Shown: positions 43,362-55,067 of the stretch, in pieces | How the letters are laid out: each line of letters starts with the position of its first letter | Numbering within the stretch: position 1 is the first letter of the stretch | DNA from: Boesenbergia rotunda | Taxonomy: Eukaryota > Streptophyta > Magnoliopsida > Zingiberales > Zingiberaceae | Reading direction: 5' to 3' | DNA length: 64,000 nucleotides | Assembly (NCBI GenBank): GCA_024364735.1 | Contig: JAGFNQ010001114.1 | Coordinates: 1,455,748 to 1,519,747, forward strand | Position numbers and translations under genes: made by a program | The notes under the pieces: generated by a model | What the model saw: the letters and a program-made list of their open reading frames with translations, nothing else | Database searches by the model: none | What the model was told of the DNA's origin: nothing

Positions 43362-43390
43362 CTTGGGCGATTAGCCAAAGCTAACTCAAG
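43362..43390 (+). other. Leader stem-loop, copy 2, B1
   Basis: Identical in layout to the copy at 43248-43276, 114 bases downstream. Confidence 0.6.
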
Positions 43391-43598
43391 ATGAAGTTTA
43401 ATATGAATCTTGTTCCACATAAATGTAGTCGCTATTTGGTTTGGAGCTAGTAGTGTGGGAAAATTAAGTTTGCCGACATCCATGACTAGCCCCTACAAAA
43501 GCTCTACGATTTAGTGGGAGTATCATTTAATTAAAGGCCTAATTAAATGATGTAGATATGATACTTATTTCTGCATGTCTTTATTGTTGTAGATCACC

Positions 43599-44537
43599 AT
43601 GTCTTCTAACATGCCAAATACTCTCTCTCTACAATCTGTCCTTGAGAAGGACAAGCTCAATGGAGCTAATTTCCTGGACTGGTACAGAAACTTGAGGATA
43701 GTCCTCAAACAAGAACGAAAACTATACGTCCTAGAGCAACCCCTTCCAGAAGCACCCGTCGCTACCGCCACCCGTGCTGAAAAAGATGCTTACAAGAAGC
43801 ATCAGGATGATGCACTTGATGTGTCATGCCTTATGCTTGCCACCATGAACTCCGAGCTTCAGAAACAACACGAGAACATGAATACACATGATACGGTTGA
43901 GCATCTGATACAACTATATCAAGGGCAAGCTAGGCACGAGCGGTTTGAGGTGTCCAAAGCCCTATTTGCATGCAAGATGCAAGAGGGAACTCCTGTAGGA
44001 ACTCATGTATTCAAGATGATTGGGTATGTGGAGAACCTTGAAAGACTAGGATTCCCACTGGGCTAAGAATTGGCAACAGACCTTATCCTGCAATCGTTGC
44101 CGGAGGGGTACAATCAATTTGTCATGAACTATAACATGAATGAAATTGATAAGCCTTTGCCTAAGATGCTCAGCATGTTGAGAACTGCAGAGCCCAATCT
44201 CAAGAAAGCCAAGACTAGTAATGTATTGATGGTTAACAAGGGCAAAGGAAAATGGAAGCCTAAAGGCAAGGGTAAGACCCAATCCAAAGGCAAGGCCAAC
44301 TTTAATGCACCCAAGGCCAAAGGCAAAGTGGCTAAGGAAGGGACCTGCTTCCATTGTGGTGAGACCGGACATTGGAAGAGGAACTGCAAACTCTACCTAG
44401 ACGAAGCAAAGAAGAAAAGAAGTGAGACTTCTGCCTCAGGTATTTTTGTTATAGAAGTCAATCTATCTATCTCTTCTTCTTGGGTATTAGATACTGGATG
44501 TGCTTCTCACATTTGTACTAATGTGCAGGGCCTTTAA
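43599..44537 (+). pseudogene. gag: Copia B1 Gag and protease start, one internal stop
   Basis: Gag starts MSSNMPNTLSLQSVLEKDKL and carries FLDWYRNLRIVLKQERKLYVLEQ, very like BARE-1 Gag. A TAA at 44064-44066 replaces the CAA found in B2. The frame then continues in phase through a K/G-rich linker, the zinc knuckle CFHCGETGHWKRNC and the protease motif WVLDTGCASHIC. It ends at a second stop (about 44535), which in B2 is part of the LRNSRALAKGE segment. Confidence 0.9.
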
Positions 44538-44549
44538 AGAGCTAGATCA

Positions 44550-45695
44550 TTGACCATGGGCGAAGTGGACCTACGAGTAGGCAACAGAGCAAGAGTTGCT
44601 GCTATTGCTGTAGGAACATATTTCTTGTCTTTGCCCACTGGGCTTATCTTAGAACTAGAAGAGTTCTTTTATGTACCTGCATTAACTAAGAACATTATTT
44701 CAATATCTTGTTTGGACAAGAAAGGCTTTTCATTTATCATAAAGGACAAATGTTGTTCTATAATGCTAAATGACATGTTCTATTGTAATACACCATTGCA
44801 GAATGGACTCTATCTTCTAGATCTAGAGAACCCAATCTATAACATAAATACCAAATGGTTCAAACCAAATGATTTGAACCAAACATATCTCTGGCATTGT
44901 CGCTTAGGATATATCAATGACAGTCGCATATCCCAGCTCCATAAGGATAGATTACCGGACTCATTTGATTTTGAATCATATGAAACATGTGAATCTTATC
45001 TTTTAGGCAAGATGACCAAGACTCCATTTAGTGGACACGGCGAAAGAGCGACAGAGTTGTTAGGACTCATACATACTGATGTATGTGGCCCTTTCAATGT
45101 CGCAGCTAGAGGAGGCTATCAATACTTCATCTCTTTCACTGATGATATCAGTAGATATGGCTATGTGTATCTTATGAAACACATGTCAGAATCCTTTGAA
45201 AAGTTCAAATAATTCAAAAGTGAAGTACAAAACCAACTTGGCAAGAGTATTAAGATACTTCGATCAGATCGAGGTGGTGAATACCTTAGCCAAGAGTTTC
45301 ATGACCATCTAGCAGAGTGTGGGATCTTATCCCAACTCACTCCACCTGGAACACCACAATGGAATGGTGTGTCCAAGCGGAGAAATCGTACTCTATTAAA
45401 TATGGTATGATCAATGATGAGTCAGACAGATCTTCCTACTTCCTTCTAGGGATTCACTCTAGAGACGACTCTTTTCACACTTAACCGAGTTCCATCAAAG
45501 GCAGTCACAAAGACACCATATACGATATGGACTGGGAAGAGTCCCACGATGTCTTTTATGAAGATTTGGGGTTGTGAGGCTTACGATCGACGTTAAGTCT
45601 CAGATAAACTAGGACCCAAATCTGATAAGTGTTATTTTGTAGGATATCCCAAGGAAACAAAGGAATATTACTTTTACAACCCCACACTAGGCAAA
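44550..45695 (+). pseudogene. Copia B1 protease end and integrase, several stops
   Basis: Open to 45212 with the zinc domain (WHCRLGYIN, then ETCESY, with the last cysteine changed to Y) and HTDVCGP. A stop replaces the glutamate of EKFKEF. From 45213 to 45695 the integrase core is readable (RSDRGGEYL) with further stops near 45410, 45450 and 45595. The catalytic glutamate is lysine (NGVSKRRN). The region is clearly inactive. Confidence 0.87.
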
Positions 45696-45944
45696 GTGTT
45701 TGTCGCTAGAAATGGCGTTTTTCTAGAAAAAGAGTTTATTTCTAAAAGAATTAGTGGGAGTAAAATCCATCTTGAAGAAGTTCAAGATACAGATAGCACT
45801 GAGGCCTTAATGGACATTGAACAGACACCACTAGATGTTGTGGATCATGAGGTTGTTGCACAAGAAGTTGTGGAACAACAAGTTGTTCAAGTAGACCAAC
45901 CTCCTCGCAGATCTGATAGGATACGTCGTCAGCCTGGGAGATAG
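45696..45944 (+). pseudogene. Copia B1 integrase-RT linker
   Basis: Open segment with VFLEKEF near the start and the RRSDRIRRQPGR motif common between integrase and RT in copia polyproteins. It ends at a TAG immediately before the RT segment. Confidence 0.75.
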
Positions 45945-45953
45945 TCTTTTCTC

Positions 45954-47141
45954 TTGTCTGACCATGATGACGTGACGCTCATTGAGTTGAATGAGCCTAC
46001 ATCCTATCAAGAAGCTGTGATGAGCCCAGATTCTGAGAAATGGCTAGAAGCCATGAGGTCCGAAATGGAATCCATGTACACTAACCAAGTATGGACTTTG
46101 GTTGATCCACCTGAGGGAATTAAACCTATTGGGTGTAAGTGGGTCTTTAGAAGAAAGACTGACATGGATGGACTCATGCATACCTATAAAGGGCGATTGG
46201 TAGCCAAAGGTTTCAAGCAAATTCATGGTATTGACTATGATGAAACCTTTTCACCAGTTGCGATGCTTAAGTCTATTCGGATCATGCTTGCCATTGCAAC
46301 TTACCATGATTACGAAATCTGGCAGATGGATGTCAAAACCGCATTCCTAAATGGGAATCTACTCGAGGATGTGTACATGACACAACCTGAGGGTTTTGTA
46401 GATCCAGAGCATGCTGGAAAGGTATGTAAGTTGCAAAGGTCTATTTATGGGCTAAAGCAAGCTTCTCGAAGCTGGAATCTTCGATTTGATGATGCAATCA
46501 AAGCGTTTGGTTTCATCAAGAATGAAGATGAACCCTGTGTCTACAAGAGGGTTAGTGGGAGCACAGTTATTTTCCTGATCTTGTATGTAGATGACATACT
46601 CCTCATTGGGAACGATATCCCTTCACTACAGTCTGTAAAGACTTGGCTCGGGAATTGTTTCTCAATGAAAGACTTAGGTGAAGCAGCCTATATCCTAGGC
46701 ATCAAGATCTATAGAGATAGATCTAAGAGATTGCTTGGCTTAAGTCAGAGTACATATATTGACAAGGTGCTTAATCGTTTTGCCATGCAGAATTCCAAGA
46801 AGGGATTTCTGCCGATGTCACATTGTGTGAGTCTTTCGAAGACTCAATGTCCCTCTTCTAAGGAGGAGAGAGACCGTATGGATCGGATCCCTTATGCATC
46901 CGCTATAGGGTCTATCATGTACACCATGCTTTGTACTCGTCCAGATGTCTCGTATGATTTGAGCATGACGAGCAGGTACCAGTCAGATCCAGGTGAATGT
47001 CACTGGACAGCTGTCAAGAACATTCTTAAGTACTTACGAAGGACTAAAGAATATTTCTTGATATTTGGAGGCACTGAGGAGCTAGCTGTAAAGGGTTACA
47101 GTGACGCAAGCTTCCAAACAGACAGGGATGATTTTAGATAG
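45954..47141 (+). CDS. pol: Copia B1 reverse transcriptase and RNase H start
   Basis: 395 codons with an uninterrupted RT. The WVFRRKTDMDG segment lies at about 63-73, the first catalytic aspartate is D126 in QMDVKTAFLNGN, SIYGLKQASRSWN is at about 163-175, and YVDD is at 211-214 with both aspartates present. RNase H begins at GYSDASFQTD and is cut by a TAG just before QSGYVF. The first methionine is not a natural start, since RT would be released from a Gag-Pol precursor. Confidence 0.9.
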   Translation: MSDHDDVTLIELNEPTSYQEAVMSPDSEKWLEAMRSEMESMYTNQVWTLVDPPEGIKPIGCKWVFRRKTDMDGLMHTYKGRLVAKGFKQIHGIDYDETFSPVAMLKSIRIMLAIATYHDYEIWQMDVKTAFLNGNLLEDVYMTQPEGFVDPEHAGKVCKLQRSIYGLKQASRSWNLRFDDAIKAFGFIKNEDEPCVYKRVSGSTVIFLILYVDDILLIGNDIPSLQSVKTWLGNCFSMKDLGEAAYILGIKIYRDRSKRLLGLSQSTYIDKVLNRFAMQNSKKGFLPMSHCVSLSKTQCPSSKEERDRMDRIPYASAIGSIMYTMLCTRPDVSYDLSMTSRYQSDPGECHWTAVKNILKYLRRTKEYFLIFGGTEELAVKGYSDASFQTDRDDFR

Positions 47142-47344
47142 CAGTCAGGGTATGTATTTTGCCTGAATGGTGGCGCTGTGAGCTGGAAGAGTTCGAAGCA
47201 GGACACAGTCGCAGATTCTATAACAGAGGTCGAATATATTGCCGCGTCTGAGGCGGCAAAAGAGGCTGTTTGGATCCGGAAGTTCATTACAGAGCTAGGT
47301 GTGGTACCTAGCATAGTGGACCCGATAGACCTCTATTGTGACAA
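47142..47344 (+). pseudogene. Copia B1 RNase H, part split by X2
   Basis: Contains SGYVF, SWKSSKQDTVADS, EYIAASEAAKEAVW and ends YCD at the X2 insertion. The rest of the domain follows X2 at 49684. Confidence 0.85.
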
Positions 47345-49683
47345 TGACGCACCCAAATATACTAGTTAATTTGTCACGAAATGTATGGGCTCATCAAATT
47401 TAAATATCAATGAAGTGCTGGAAACCCTTTTACAATCAAAATTATGGAAATGTAATATAGGGGCCACAGGTCGTATTTTTCTCGGGGATAGTTGTCTAGT
47501 TTGATTCAAACTTGTGTTTATGTATCGTTTTTGTTTTGGGTTTCGAAATAAGTGATTGGGATTGGAATACAATCAAAATTGAAATTGTAATGAAAATAGA
47601 AGAATCTTAAAGTAATGCACTAAACAAGAAGTTGTATCTAAAGGGAAAACTCAACTAATGGAACCCTAATTAAAGCACTTACAAAGTTTTTATGGCAACT
47701 GTTTTCTGATTTCAAACACAAAAGAAATGCCAAGAAATAAAGTAAAAGCAGTTATGGACTTTTCGAAAACAAACTAGATGGACATAAGGATACACATGCA
47801 AAATTCATAAATTGAACAAGTATCAATGAACAACTTGGCAAGCTGACCGAATGCAATTTAGCACGCAACTATCACTGAAGTATTTGACAGGAATGGATGA
47901 AGAACCAGCTCACTTGGACACCAACTAAAGCAAAGAAAAGTAAAGCAGAATTAAAGGAATTGCAGTAATGAAATCAGAATTTTCAGAATTGTGATGCTTG
48001 CTAAGCTAATAACATGGATTCAATTGCAGAAAACCAAAACCAAGTTATATGTTAACTAAGCAAACACATATTGGACTCGAAGGCAGGAATTAATGATGAA
48101 AACCAGAGACAATTTGGCAAACAAGCAACCCTAGCAAATTCGGAAATCTGCAGAAATTTCAGATTTAAGAGTGGCACGCAAACTAACTTTGGGTTATGAA
48201 AAACTACAATTAAGTGCTGTTTAAACTAAACACTCTATCGACCTAATGCTAAAGCAAAGATTGATAACTAAGAACTCGGAAACAACTCAGAAAATCAAGA
48301 ATCTGAGAAAACTCAGAAACTGAATGAAAATTTCAGAAATGAAATGGCACACAGCAGGGAAATTGGCACGCAAGATTTAACACTATGATTCAACTGAAAT
48401 TTAACTCCAACTATCACCAAACAGGTTCCTAACTGACTGATCTCTAAGGTTTAAATCCTAATTTAGCTAAAACAACTCAGAATTACAGCTAAGATTGCTG
48501 GAAAGAAACTGCAAAAACAGAACATGCGCAGAATTTCGATTACAGCTACAAAACATGAAAACTAAACATCTAAGCTACACCTCAACCCCTCTCGAGCTCA
48601 AGAAATTCTTGGTTGTCAATCAAGAACCGGCTTCGAACCCCTAGGCTCAGCAAATCAGTGGACAATCAATTCTGAAATTGAATTTGCATCAAATCTGCGC
48701 TTGCTGAAATTTTCCATCCGATTTCTTCGTTCTCAATTGATGGAGCTGCGAGGACGATTTGGGAAACTTCTGAGATCACTTGAGAACCCCTACAAATGAT
48801 TTGGAAGCTTGGAAATGGACTGTGGTTGAGAAGGAAGTGATCGGACTGAGGATTCCCGAAACCCTCAAGAAATCCCCTGTTCCAGCGCAATTGAGCAGAA
48901 TTCTTCAAACCTTGATCACCAAAGACTCGATTCTCGATCTGGATTAGAAGATGAGGTGGTCACGCCTTCATGGAAGCAAAAATTTTGAAGAACGATGAAG
49001 AAACAAGGAAGAACGGCGAAGAACAGTGGAGGCTGGCTGAAGACGCGACAAAGGTTTCTCGGCTGTGGAAAATTTCCTTAAGTATTAACCAATGGACGGC
49101 TGTGATTGATTTGCTTCAATCCAACGGCTGATCTTAGTCTGATTTGAGCCAAACTTTGATGATGAAGATCTGGGGTCAGGATCTGCCTCGTGGTAGCTCG
49201 GATCCTCCAGATTTGCAACGGATGGTCCAGATCTAGCTAATCTTTGAATGGATGATCTAGAGCCCTCCAAGCTTGATCCAACGGTTGATTTAGCTCTGAT
49301 TGTGATGAAACCTTCAGATCTTGATCAGGGTGCTTGATCAACCCTAGCCCTAGCTCGGATTGCTTCAGATCATCCCGGATGGCTCTGATCTAGCCGCTTT
49401 TGAATCGAACGGCCCAGATTTAATCATAATCTTGATAATCTGATCTGGGTCACTTCCGACTCGAGTTTGACCCAATATGCCCTAGGTCTTTGAACCTTGA
49501 TGCCTACAAAAAAATAAATCAAGAATTTAGTGGCCAATTAACTCAAATATGTGTAATTTTGCAATTAAGTCCAGAATATGAATAAGTTCTAGAACCTAGG
49601 GCAATTTCACAATTTTAGCAATAAAAACATAGATCAAACATGGATTTAAGCAGCTCAAATAATCAATAAAATGGAATCCATCA
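47345..49683 (-). mobile_element. LTR-like element X2 inserted in B1 RNase H
   Basis: 2339 bases running TGACGCACCC...ATCCATCA, flanked by GACAA at 47340-47344 and 49684-49688. Removing it restores VYCDNNG in RNase H. It has TG...CA ends and a 5-base duplication, as for a solo LTR, but I see no protein-coding region, primer site or second LTR. It is related to X1. On the minus strand the stretch near 49080 ('cttaag' followed by AT-rich sequence) could be a promoter. The family is unknown. The 80- and 61-residue frames in it have no recognisable domain. Confidence 0.75.
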
Positions 49684-49911
49684 GACAACAATGGGGTTAT
49701 TGCGCAGGCTAAGGAACCTCGCTTTCATCAGCGGACCAAACACATACTACGACGCTTCCATCTCATTCGAGAGATCATCGATAGAGGAGATGTGAGGATA
49801 TGCAGAGTACACACTGATTCTAACATCGCAGATCCTTTGACTAAGGCTTTGGCACAAAAGAAGCATGATGGTCATACCAGGTCACTGGGTATCAGATATT
49901 ACAGTGATTGA
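49684..49911 (+). pseudogene. Copia B1 RNase H C-terminus after X2
   Basis: Continues NNGVIAQAKEPRFHQRTKH, then LRRFHLIREIIDRGD and NIADPLTKALAQKKHDGH, ending RYYSD with a stop at 49909-49911. It has no internal stop. Confidence 0.85.
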
Positions 49912-49920
49912 CACTAGTGC

Positions 49921-49931
49921 TAATGGGAGAT
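49921..49931 (+). other. Polypurine tract of copia B1
   Basis: 'taatgggagat' directly before the 3' LTR. Confidence 0.75.
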
Positions 49932-51772
49932 TGTTACTAGGAGCCCGAGAGCCAATTATATGATGATTGACTAGGGACATTTTGTATCATATTCTATCAT
50001 TAGTAAAGACATGTTTGGTTATTATACTTACTTTGTATTTGTGCCAAATAACTAAGTATAATAATGTCCTTGTGTAGTAGGTTCTTATCTACATCATATC
50101 GATTGGTTGAATCGATAATGAGATGATGTAGAGAACACTACACTAAACTATTCCTAGTCGAGCATTAATATTCAAGGACAATATTAATGCATGGAGACTA
50201 GCATGTAGGTCAACTGATGACTTGAGCTCACAAGTCATGGATATGTGATATCAAGTTGACACATGGGTATACATTGGAGAATGTGTACTGAATTGATCCG
50301 CCATGAGAAAGTTTCATAGATTGTCATATGAGTGTCATAAACTTTCTCATGTGACTATTTGTATGAATAGTCCTTAGACCTAAAGTCACTACGGTCCCTA
50401 CATAAGGAGTTATATACTTTGGTATCGTCAAACGTCACCCGTAACAGGGTCGACTATAAAGGCGATCACTGGGTATGTAATTAATTATGAGGAGGGGTGT
50501 GAGTGATGTAGATGGGATCTATCCCTCCCATATGACGGGAGTGATATCTGTGGGTCCCTTGATCGAGTAGGACTTCTAAAACGCATGACCATGCTCAAAT
50601 GAGTCAAAATGAAATATTGAGCTCATTTGTTTGAGTGAGTCTACTCGGGGATCAAGAAACACAAGATTGACTGAGGATGACATGGTCTATGCCTCATTGG
50701 TCAATCTAGATATCGAGGATAGAAGGACAAGGTCATACATTATCGTAGTCACGGTGATTTAGTCGGATCTCGACTTTTCTTGTTACTTGGGTAGCATTAA
50801 TGCATTGCTAGATGCCGCTCATTGCTTATGTGTCTAAAGTGTTTAGGCGCATTGCCAATGTCACGAGAACCTATTGGGTCACACACAAAGGACACAATGC
50901 TTCGGGAAATCTGATTGGCTGATCTGAGCTCGAGTTGGGAACTCTGGAGATCTGAGCCCGAATTGGGAACTCTGGAGATCTGAGCCCGAGTTGGGAACTC
51001 GGGATACCTGAGCCCAAGTTGCGAGCTCGGCAGATTGGGACGGCACTTGGCAGATTGGGCTGGGAGCATGGCAGACTGGGACGACACTCGGCAGACTGGG
51101 TCGGCACTCTACAGACTGGGCTGGGAGCTCGGCAGACTGGATCGGATCTCGGCAGACTGGGTCAGGAGCTCAGCACTCGGGAGACCGAGTCGGGAGCCCG
51201 AAAAGCCTGGTCGAGATTACAGGGAAAATTTATTAAAGTGTTTAATGAAAGGAAAAAGAAAAGATTCTTTTCTTGCATTGGAAAAGATAAAAAGCCACAT
51301 GAAAAGATGTGCTCTTTATTGGTATTAATGAAGGAAGTCAAAGAGACACAAACATCTTCATATTCATGGGATGATTATAAAAGAGGGTCTTGTGACTTTG
51401 GATGAGGTCTTCTTCCCTTGGCTTCTTCCCTATCCTCTTTTCACCCTCATCTTCCTCTTTTGGCTGAAACCCTATTGTAGGGTTCTTGGTGTTCTGCGAG
51501 CTACCTCAAGTTGCTAGCACAAGTAAGGTAGTTCCCCCGAAGTTGAGAGATTGTGTCCGTGTGGATACGAATAGAGGCACGGACACTTGAACGTGTAAGA
51601 GATTCGGCGCATCTTGGACGAGCGGGATAAGAAAAGGGCACGCTCCAAATGTATACACATAGATAGATCTATTAGATAGATGTACATTATACGAGTTTTC
51701 TTTCGCATGGATCGCTCGAGGGTTCTTGTTTCCGCTGCGTTTTTTGTATTTTGGTGCCGGGAGAACCCAACA
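49932..51772 (+). repeat. 3' LTR of copia B1
   Basis: 1841 bases, 36 shorter than the 5' LTR. Visible differences include the tandem array (about 50926-51196, shorter than in the 5' copy). It ends AACCCAACA and is followed by TAGGG. Confidence 0.92.
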
Positions 51773-52244
51773 TAGGGTCCCTCTCCCACTTAGTAATTTA
51801 TCTTGAGGAATTTTCTAGCACTACCACACAACCAATCAACATGGAAAAAAACATATAGAAAATCATAGATTTTCCAACTTTCATGGCCCTTGGTCTCTAA
51901 TGCATCTCCAATCGTATCATCACATCGTCTGCTCCTCTCTTCCTTCTGCGCAAGCTATCTCAAGGGATTTCCACTCCGAAATGACTAGCTAATTATTTAC
52001 ATCATCGATCCTATACTCCTCAAAGGAGTGTACATGAATTCTAGATCGAAAGTAAACTAAAAAGCTCGACTATGCCGTATTTAATTACAAAAATTAAATA
52101 CCTAGCCTCGACAACCCCGAGGATTAATTAATTACAAAAATATGCAAAACCATCACACAATCATTATTTGGCCATGAAGTTGGAATCTCGTGCCTGCAAC
52201 ACAAAGTTAGCCTACACACATCCACGCATCATCTAGCAAAATAA
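51773..52244 (-). other. Leader of copia Z, middle part
   Basis: Between B1 and C3. It contains 'cctcgacaaccccgagg' and 'aattaattacaaaaat' repeats and no open frame of note. It joins 39937-40402 on the left and 61693 on the right once B1 and C3 are removed. The AATAA at 52240-52244 is the C3 target site. Confidence 0.6.
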
Positions 52245-54481
52245 TGTTAGTGATATGAGAGAAGTGTCCTAAGGCAATCGTCTTATGATTGTAATCATTT
52301 ATTTTAATAATGAATATTCACTATTTGAGTATACATGTTTATGTATTTGATTGAGATCTTAAACTCATTTACTGAATGACCGCAATACAATTCACAACAT
52401 GAGAGAATTTGTGATGAATTCACAACTAGTGATTATCTCTACATGTGCAATTGTGAAGTATTGAAATTGTCCCTAGTCGATGAATTGATAAATACGGACA
52501 CTATCAATTCTGTTGAGACTAGCATGGGTTATTCTTTAATCAGCTGATTCTCACTGGCTGGTGACATTGAGATGTCCGGAGATAAACATGAATGCTAGTT
52601 AAGGGAACGAGTTCATTGGAGTGACTAGCTGTAAAACTTCATATGATAGTCTACATATAGATATGTCAGTGAAGTTCTTACTGCAGCTTAAGTGCGATGT
52701 TCCTTTGACTTGAGGTGTTCAAGTTATCTTGGTCATGGAGACATACTTTGACATCTTAAGCAAGCATCTCCAAGGAGATGTGGACCCAGGATGATTGGGT
52801 ATAAGCCGAAGTACCCGAAGATGTTTGAACAGCCTACAAAGGATTCACCACTCCTTGTGAGGAGATATATACCCGAGGCCTATCGTCGGATTGTTACTCG
52901 ATGCCTCTAGCCAGAGCATGACATGTTCAGAGTATGAATCTCTTAAATACATGAGAGTAATTAGAATCCGTAGGACGAGAAAACGTTACTTAGGCTAGGT
53001 GTGACATAGTCAGCCTAGTGGGGACTGACACACATAAACCATGTCCTGAACCAAGTGGGTATAAGATGGTGAAGGGAATGGGGCACGATTCATTATAGCT
53101 GCTGAAGGGTTTCAGAATTGTTTCTGAGGTCAACCGTAGATCTTTCGATTAATTGGGGATCATGATGTACTATTAGGTGCCACTCATGATCGTTCCATAA
53201 TTGATTAATTATAGACGGCTAACATAAATCGAAAGCATATTTATTCACACACACTACGAGTAATCCGAGGGATTTAAAACGAGTTGAAAATTAGATTTTC
53301 CAATCAAGAGAGATTAGGTTTGGTTGAGCCAAACGATAAGTCGAATCTGAATTTTTCAGAGACACATTGGAAGCGTAAAATGGCTAAGTCTTTTGAAGAC
53401 TTAATAGATGAATTAAATATGTTTAATTTATTGGGGCGTGGCTTGGATGGGCCGGCCAAAGAGGGGCTCCATCCTCTTTGCTTGGACAGCCACAACAAAG
53501 GGAGAGAACCAAGTTTTGGATCAATTATAAAATAAACCAAGTGTGGTTTGTTTTATAATAAACCAAGGTTTGTTTTATTTCTTCATGGAAATTAAAATGA
53601 ACCAAGGATTGGTTTATTTTATAAAATCAATCATGGATTGATTTACCATGATAAGGAAATTTATTCCATAGGCGAAAAGAGACTTGATTGATTTTTATCA
53701 TGAATTAAAATATGATTTTAACCATGATATAAAATCAAACTTGGCATGATGGGATAAGTTATTCCATATTTGAGAGGTTTGATGGTTGAGAGGCTACTAT
53801 ATAAAGGACCCAAGGCAAGGCTTGACAAATAATCGAAGAGATGAAGGCATAGGCTCTCTCCCTCTCATTCTCTCCTTCTCTTCTCCCCTTCTTGCCGTGC
53901 GCCAACCAACCCCTGAAGGAGCACTAGTCGGCCGCCCCTGCCCTTTCCCTGCCGACAACCACCTATTGCCGGAGAAGGAAGCTCCGGCCATCTCTTGGCC
54001 GGAAGAAGGTGCTGCCGGAATTAGAGTTTGCCGCAAGGATCCTTTTGCCGCAAGCCTCTTCTTTTGCTTCGCCGGAATTTTGATTCCGGCCATCCATTTG
54101 TGGTTAGTCTTCTGACTTCTCTCTTGGTTTTTCTCATCGTATTTCTCGGAGAATCTAGTAGTTCTCGAGAACACGAAACTCGTGGCTTTGTGAAGTCATC
54201 CCGAAGATACTCGGCGTGGATGCGAATAAAGGCAGAGCTTCCAAGGGACGCTTACGGTTGGATCTCGTCCCTTCCTTCGAGTTACGCGAGGTAATATGTA
54301 AATTAGTTTACGTTTCTGCAAAATTTTAAATATATGATCATGTCTACACAAGATAAAATTACATGCTTAAATGTGTGGTTAAATAATTTGAGAAATTATT
54401 TATGCTAAACCTTCCGCTGCACGTAATTAATTTTTAAAATTACGAACCCACATCCATGTCAACATGCACCCGGTCCCAACA
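52245..54481 (+). repeat. 5' LTR of copia C3
   Basis: 2237 bases running TGTTAGTGATATG...GTCCCAACA, with TATATAAA at 53798-53805. Small frames here are mirrored in other family A LTRs and are not supported as genes. Confidence 0.92.
53798..53805 (+). promoter_or_regulatory. TATA box of the C3 5' LTR
   Basis: TATATAAA followed by 'ggacccaaggcaaggc'. The equivalent in the 3' LTR is 61006-61013. Confidence 0.6.
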
Positions 54482-54482
54482 G

Positions 54483-54494
54483 TGGTATCAGAGC
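54483..54494 (+). other. Primer binding site (tRNA-iMet), copia C3
   Basis: TGGTATCAGAGC, one base after the 5' LTR. Confidence 0.92.
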
Positions 54495-54950
54495 GAGGTT
54501 TGTGTTCGACATAATCATATAATTATTTTTGCAGAAAACTTTGTCATGATCTCAATTTTGGAAAATTTTCAATTATGGAAACTTTCCAATTATGGTAAAT
54601 TTTTGATTTAGGAATTTCAAAATTTGGAAATTCTCATGAATTTCGCAATCTTTTGAAATATCTTTGTTTCTGAAATTTTATGATAATTGTGAAAACATTC
54701 CATTTTTGGAAACTTTCCAATTTTGGAAATTTCCCATTTTGGAAATTTTTCAATTTTAGAAATACGTAAGTTTTCTTTGTACCAGAAACTTACAATTATT
54801 TTGAAAACCTTTTATTTTCGGAAACTTTCCATTTATGGAAAGCTCAAATTTTGGGCACTTTCTTTCAAGAAAGTCTAGACAAATTATGAGAATATTAATT
54901 GGCATTTAAATTCATAATTGGAAATTAAATTATTTACAAAATTCTTTATT

Positions 54951-54978
54951 TTAGATTGAGCCTCAGGGAGCCGTCCAA
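54951..54978 (+). other. Leader stem-loop candidate, copy 1, C3
   Basis: Arms TTAGAT and GTCCAA around GAGCCTCAGGGAGCC. The outer stem is weaker here, with an A-C mismatch. Confidence 0.4.
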
Positions 54979-55039
54979 TTTAAAGTTAGTTGTTATAATT
55001 AAATTTCCTAAATTGGATTTAAGCTGTTAAATGTTTAAT

Positions 55040-55067
55040 TTGGATTGAGCCTCGGGGAGCCATCCAA
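55040..55067 (+). other. Leader stem-loop candidate, copy 2, C3
   Basis: Arms TTGGAT and ATCCAA pair perfectly around GAGCCTCGGGGAGCC. In C1 the same stem has a T-G wobble, so the change improves pairing. Confidence 0.5.

Larger units (their letters stand above)
42293..43598 (+). other. Untranslated leader of copia B1
   Basis: 1.3 kb with no supported gene. It holds two copies of a 29-base stem-loop (43248-43276 and 43362-43390) and a 'ctcgggaggatgaggctcggg' type repeat near 42400-42500. Confidence 0.7.
40403..51772 (+). mobile_element. Ty1/copia element B1 (Angela-like) containing X2
   Basis: A complete element on the plus strand with target duplication TAGGG (40398-40402 and 51773-51777). 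The 5' LTR is 40403-42279, the 3' LTR 49932-51772, the primer site 42281-42292 and the polypurine tract 49921-49931. The Gag and Pol are related to, but clearly distinct from, C1-C3. Several stops and the integrase E-to-K change make it inactive. Element X2 splits its RNase H. Confidence 0.93.
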
